Origin: Zarea fungicola
Lineage: Eukaryota; Ascomycota; Sordariomycetes; Hypocreales; Cordycipitaceae
Reading direction: 5' to 3'
DNA: 64,000 nucleotides
Assembly (NCBI GenBank): GCA_900169235.1
Contig: FWCC01000268.1
Location: 149,341 to 213,340 of the forward strand
Shown: piece after piece, positions 58,530 through 64,000 of the stretch
Numbering within the stretch: the first letter of the stretch is position 1
Layout: every line of letters begins with the position of its first letter
The notes under the pieces: generated by a model
Databases searched by the model: none
Seen by the model: the letters and a program-made list of their open reading frames with translations, nothing else
What the model was told of the DNA's origin: nothing
Program-made: the position numbers and the translations under genes

Positions 58530-61500
58530 ATGGACGACAGTTTCGGTCCGCGGCTGCTGGGCCACTTCGATTTTACTCTTCTGTTTGAAGATACTATCTT
58601 CCACATCGTCCCTGCTTCCGTCATTGTTTTCGCAACTCTCTTCTTTGTCGATAAAATCAAACGAGGCTCCCCGGTTGTCCGAGCTGGGCGGCTCCTTTGG
58701 ATCAAGCTTGGTGTCGCTGTGGCACTCGGCGCTGTTCAAGTAGCGACAACCGTTTTATGGTTTCAATCCCCTTTGAACTCGAAGCTTTCACAAGGAGCTT
58801 CCATTATTGCAGCCATCTCTGCTTTATGCATTGGCATTATTGCCTATGCAAATCACATCTATTTCATTCGGCCACTGCCCTTCCTCGGGCTGTTCCTCAC
58901 AATTACCCTACTCTTCGACACCGTCACAACTCGCACCTACTTCCTCAGAACTGGGCTTGGTTCCATTGCGCGGTTGCATATTGCAATACCCATTTTGAAG
59001 CTGTTTATTTTGCTTCTTGAGGAGAAATCCAAACGCTCACTTGTCATTGCTGATGATTTGCGTGAAGCTCTTGGGAGTGAGTCCTTCGCTGGCTTCTACA
59101 ACACGTCTTTATTTCTGTGGATCAATCCAATTATGCTCTTTGGAGTACGGGGCAGGATTACGACAAATTTTCTTCCGGGTATCCCTCGCGAGATTGACCC
59201 TATTGCCCTCCAAAAAGACTTCGTGGCCATTTGGGCCAAGGCTGACCAATGCTCAAAATTTGCGCTTGCTAGAGCGTGTTTCTATACCATGCCATGGCCA
59301 TACATTTACATCATCCTCCCACGATTTATTTTCATTGGTTTTAAATTTGCACAGCCTTTCCTGCTACAAGACGTCGTCAACGCTGTTTCAGATAAAACCG
59401 AACATAACGACCTACGAAGTGGGCTTATCTTCGCCACGGCATTTGTCTATGTTGGCATGGCTGTGAGGACTCTGTCACTGTGGCTTAATAAATTAGCTAA
59501 TATTCTTTCAGTTTTCAAGAAGTTGGTTTCTTTACATTAAGAATCAGCTTACAACAAGCACACGAGCAATTCTCGTCTCTGCGATCTATCGAAAATCTCT
59601 GAGGCTTCCCAAAGGCGAGTCGGCAAAGGCGGCCGCCGTAACACTCATAAACACAGATGTCGTCAATATTATGCAACTTCTGAGTCTTTCTTATGAGTCG
59701 TGGGCACGAGTTCTGGAGATCATACTCGGTACTGTTATTCTCGCTCTCTTTAGTGGCACGGCCAGTATTCTTTCTGTGATTCCAACGAGTCGTAAGCCCA
59801 TGTCGCACCGTGCATCATCCACATCGGCATCTAATTATCTTTCCTCAGTTTCGAGTGTCTTCATATTTTACATCTCGAAAACAATTGCTGGTACTCGAAC
59901 ACGTTGGAACAATCACATTCAAAACCGAGTTGCAGATACATCGAACATGCTGGCTCAATTCAAAGATATCAAAATGATTGGCCTTGCCCCCAGCCTTGCA
60001 AAACGCTTGCAAGAGCAGCAGGTCGTCGAGTCCAAGCTTGCGCTAGCTGATCGGCGCGCCGTTGTATCAACTTTTTCGGTTTGTAAGATGGTCCCCCGCT
60101 GCCAAAATATGACCCCGTGACTGACTCCTTGAAGCGGCAATTTCAGAAACAGTTACACCCGTTCTGGTAGTCGCGGGTACCATGTTTTGGACACGGGCCT
60201 CGGAGCCTATATCCTCGGCTCGACTTTTTACAACTATAGCTGTTGTAACAATGATTTCCAGTCCATTGGCAGACATCCTCATGGGCTTGCCGGCTTGGAC
60301 AGGTGCGTTTGGAGCCTTGTCTCGCATCCAAGCCTATCTGAGACAAGAAGAAGTGCAAGATCTGAGACAGATTCTGCCAGAAGAGAACCATCCCGACCCA
60401 ACTTCATCAACCGGTGTTGATCGAGGCAACTCGGCTGGGCTTCGAAATCGTCAGCAAAAGCAACGTTCCAATAATTCTATCAAAATGACACTCCTCTCGG
60501 TGTTGGCAAGCAATTCCAAATCAGTTTTACACGACGTTTCTCTCGCAATCCCGCATGGTCGCACCACTATGTTTGCTGGCCCGGTTGGTTGTGGTAAGTC
60601 CTCACTGTTGAGGGCAATTACTGTTCAGGTGAAACTCAGTACTGGGTCTATTGCCGTCCGTACCAAGAACATTGCCTATTGTGCACAAAACCCTTGGATA
60701 CGTAATACTACAATTCGGGGGAATGTGATAGGTGGAAATGCCTATAATTCAGTATTGTACGCTCAGGTTCTCGCTGTTTGTGCTCTAAAACAAGACTTGG
60801 AAAATCTTCCACTCGGGGATCAAACGCTCTGCGGAAGTGAAGGTTGTAAACTCAGTGGAGGCCAGAAATCTCGCATTGTATGTGCTTAGCTACGTTTCCG
60901 TACTATCTGACAGAATACATATGCTAAATTCAGAGCTCACAGGCTATGGCACGTGCTCTTTACTCAGAGGCGGAGATCATGTTACTGGATGACCCATTCG
61001 CTGCCCTTGACATCGAAACGTCTACGACCATACGCAACCGACTCTTTGGTCAAGGTGGTTTCTTAGACGGTAGAAATACTACAGTCATTATGACTACAAG
61101 TATACGTAAGTGAACTAGCCATTGATTATCCATAGATGGTGGCACTTCTTGTGCCAAAACAGTTTCTGACTGGCAAGTAGGACAACACCTTGTGGACGCG
61201 GATGACGCCTTCAGGATTCTTGAGGATGGCCGCGTCTCTCCAATCCCGCGATCTGATCTTGACGCACTAAGGCTTGACGCCGGACCTCAAGTCGAGCCAA
61301 TTCCTACTCAACATTCGGAGGGAACTCATACCGAAAAGGGTAAACCACCGTCCACGGAATCGACAACAGATGGTGATGACATGAACAATATACCCGAAAC
61401 AAAATTCGGTGACTTTTCACTATATTATTACTTTGCCAGCCCTGCAGGTACCGGTCGGGTCCTACTATGGGGCGTCTTGGTTCTTGTTGCAGCCATCGTC

Positions 61501-63414
61501 GAAAGGATGCCCAGTAAGCAGTCTAGGTTTGCGGCCAATGCCACCGTGAAACTAACACTGCGTGCAGTAATTTTTGTCCGAATATGGCTCGATATGGATC
61601 CTCAAAATCGCAAATACTTTGCTGGGTATGCGGCATTTGGAGTGCTCAACCCAATAATGAATTGGATTGCATGTTTGTATGTACTCATCCCTCAAAGCGC
61701 ATCATTTTTCTTGAGATATGTGTACCACTACTGATTGCATCACACTTAAGTGGATTTTTCTATCTCATTAATGCAGTTGCGATAGAGAGTCTCCATTGGA
61801 AACTTGCCGATACCACGGCCAGAGCAACATTCAGCTTCTTCGCAGCCGAGGACGCCGGCAGTCTTCTCAACAGGTTCAGCAGCGATACAACAACGGTTTC
61901 ACAGCGCCTACCGCTGACTATCCTCCCCACTACCTGGGGTAAGTATTTTTCCACTGTTTTAACGGTCTATGGAACTAAATCTCATCTAATATTTTGCCTG
62001 AAGGCCTTCTGAGTGTAATTATTGACGTTGCTGTCATTGCCTCTGGGGCTAGCTATGCGGCACCAATTATGCCGGTTTTACTAGTCTTTCTATTCATTGT
62101 TCAACATTTTTACTTGAAGACTTCACGACAGCTGCGAGACCTTGAGCTGGACAACTCGAGGCTCCTAGTGCGGCAAGTCACAGAAACTAGTACTGGAATC
62201 GAGCATGTCCGCTCCTATAACTGGGAAGACGCCTTCGAATTAGAATTTCATGAAATTCTAGAGCAAACCCAGAAACCGATTTATTTTCTTGGCGCCGCTC
62301 AGCAATGGCTGATTTCAGTTCTTGATCTGTTTACTGCCGGCGCTGGAACCGTAATGGTTGCTATTGCTTTGAATGTCCCCAGTTCCGCATCACCCAATTC
62401 CATGGGACTTGCGTTTGTCAGTCTGATAACGTTCAGCCAGACAGTCTCGCTCTTCATCCAATATTTTGTGTCAATGAAAGTAATTTTCGGTGCGGTTGCC
62501 CGTATTCGCGCCTTTGCAGAACAGACACCTGTGGAAATGGACAACAATGACGGATCGGATGTACCACCGAACTGGCCAAAGATGGGAAGGTCAATTTCAA
62601 CGGTGTTACTGCGGTTTACACGTAAGTAAATCATTAGAGTCTTCAAAGTGGACTGGAATCCGACTAAATTATGTTGTACTTAGGTTGAGGGCAGGTGATT
62701 GCGAGAAGAAGGAGACTACGCACACTGCGCTGGACAATGTTACCATCGACGTGGAACCTGGTAGTACTCTTGGCTTGAGGGGCCGAACTGGAAGGTAGGA
62801 GAATTCTTCTCTAATAGGGCGACTTTCAAAAGCTTACTCTCTCCAGTGGTAAAACTAGTGTGTTGCTCGCCCTTCTTCGTCTCGTGGAATATTCCGGAAG
62901 TATCAGCATTGATGGGCGCGATATTAAATCAGTGCCACGTAATATTCTGCGAACTCGCATTACCACGATTACGCAGTCGGGGCTTGAGCTGAGAGGTTCT
63001 GTGCGGTTCAATCTCAATCCCTTCCATGACGATTGTTTACCTCCCAACTACATCTTGACGGATGACATGCAGTTCAGAGTGCTCGAGCGTGTTGGCTTGT
63101 TGACCCATATTAACTCTTGCGGAGGTTTGAATGTGGACTTCATGGATATGAACTTCTCTGAAGGTCAAAAACAACTATTCCAGCTTGCTCGTGCGGTGCT
63201 ACATAAGCAAATCATGAATTCTTGCATCCTTTTGATGGACGAGGGGACGTCAAGCGTGGATGAGGACACTGAGAAGCGGATGTGTATCATCATTCGAGAG
63301 TTCTTTGCTTCTAGTACGAAAATTATAATCAGCCATAGATGGAACACCCTTGACGACTGTGATGCTGTTTTGAACCTTCAGCATGGGAAAGGGGAAGTGA
63401 CAAAGGTGGAATGA
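58530..63414 (+). CDS. ABCC (MRP-type) full transporter, frame broken once
   Basis: Multidrug-resistance-type exporter with layout TMD0-TMD1-NBD1-TMD2-NBD2, in the plasma or vacuolar membrane. NBD1 has Walker A GPVGCGKSS, signature LSGGQKSR and Walker B IMLLDDPFAALD. Its switch His is replaced (VIMTTSI). NBD2 has GRTGSGKT, FSEGQKQ, LLMDEGTSSVD and ISHRW. Clear exons are 58530-59462, 59512-59791, 59849-60082, 60135-60877, 60934-61105, 61181-61513, 61568-~61680, ~61780-61938, 62004-62621, 62684-62794 and 62847-63414. Two things do not fit. The splice around 61680-61790 cannot be placed in phase. At about 62575-62582, before NBD2, the frame shifts by one base (after NWPK the family-like continuation is in another frame). 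This is either a sequence error or early decay. Confidence 0.82.
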
Positions 63415-64000
63415 GGGACTCAAAGCTGAGGACGACGCCCAGATAGCAGTCTCTCATATTTATACTCTGCGATAGTGTGCTATTAATCTTTTAAAGAAAA
63501 TTTAGATGTTTTCTTATTAATTACTTTCTGCTATTGATAAACCGTGTAAATGAGTCCCGGAGCTTCGAACCAGAGACCAGTAGTCCGCCAACGGGCCGCT
63601 CTCCAAACCGTAGTAAACCACTATTTCTTTGTTTCTTTATTTACTTATTATTTAATTTTCTTTTGTGTGGTGGACTCATGTAAATAAATGTCTGGCAGAA
63701 CCATATGCGAAGAAACTTAGTCTGTGACTGGTTCACTTTGAACTGTGGAACGCCTTGGGATGTAGCTGCAAATTCACATATGTATTACATCAATACAAGA
63801 TCAACTGTATTCATTTAGCAGCTTTTCTACGAATGAATACTTTCATAAATTAATTGTACTCCAGGGCAACTGCCGGGAAAACAACTGCGGTGTGCCTAAT
63901 TTGCAGTTTTTCACCACATCCACATCTCACTCCACAACGCTCAGCAAAACTAACCCAGAAGAAAAGAATAAAATTGCCAAAAAAAACATACAACAGCCGG
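63415..64000. other. Intergenic, with tRNA-like fragment
   Basis: 3' flank of the ABC transporter. Minus-strand sequence within 63548-63615 resembles parts of a tRNA (D-arm-like GGAGAGCGG, a GGACTACTGGTC segment and B-box-like GGTTCGAAGCTCC) but does not fold into a full cloverleaf. Confidence 0.4.

Noticed and set aside
1..64000. CRISPR arrays, bacterial operons, prophage or insertion sequences
   Set aside because: Spliceosomal introns and fungal families throughout; no regularly spaced repeats or transposase frames were seen.

Overview
This window reads as nuclear DNA of a filamentous ascomycete, most likely a Sordariomycete close to the Hypocreales. That placement is inferred from gene content and gene style, not from a database match. 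Genes carry short introns (mostly 49-110 nt) with GTAAGT/GTATGT donors and CTAAC/CTGAC-like branch sites. The families present are typical of such fungi: two Zn(II)2Cys6 regulators, an ENA-type P-ATPase, a fungal PARG, an HIT-finger protein, NFU1, a PSP1-domain protein, ribosomal protein eL15, a DOPA-dioxygenase-like protein and an ABCC transporter. Genes lie on both strands and there are no operons.

Layout. 1-5.4 kb: an intron-containing tRNA-Glu(CTC), a three-exon Zn2Cys6 regulator and a poly(ADP-ribose) glycohydrolase. 5.6-9.0 kb: an ENA-type ATPase on the minus strand, convergent with PARG. 9.7-15.5 kb: a six-exon Zn2Cys6 regulator, a divergent NAD(P)-dependent extended-SDR reductase, and an argininosuccinate-lyase-like enzyme with an altered SRND motif; together these look like a small regulated module. 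15.5-19.1 kb: no gene seen. 19.1-27.5 kb: a multipass membrane protein of unknown function, a 93-aa single-pass protein, an unrecognised 444-aa protein and a Ras-GEF with a degenerate GTPase-like domain. 27.5-33.2 kb: no gene seen. 33.2-37.1 kb: a basic low-complexity protein, an HIT-finger protein and NFU1, the last two sharing a divergent promoter. 37.1-42.9 kb: no gene seen. 42.9-50.3 kb: a PSP1-domain protein, an unknown nuclear-looking protein, eL15 and a candidate 44-aa spliced microgene. 50.8-63.4 kb: a molybdenum-cofactor-sulfurase-like PLP protein, a decayed phospholipase-C-type phosphoesterase, a DOPA-dioxygenase-like protein and an ABCC transporter whose reading frame is interrupted once.

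Exon borders were placed by hand from splice motifs, reading phase and family resemblance. In almost every multi-exon gene the phases close exactly to the stop codon. The exceptions are the phosphoesterase (several lesions) and the ABC transporter (one frame break and one unclear splice). The best leads are the 44-aa microgene, the pseudoGTPase-RasGEF architecture, the stand-alone MOCOS-like enzyme, the regulator/reductase/lyase module and the two genes showing signs of decay. I found no rRNA, CRISPR array, insertion sequence or intact transposon.
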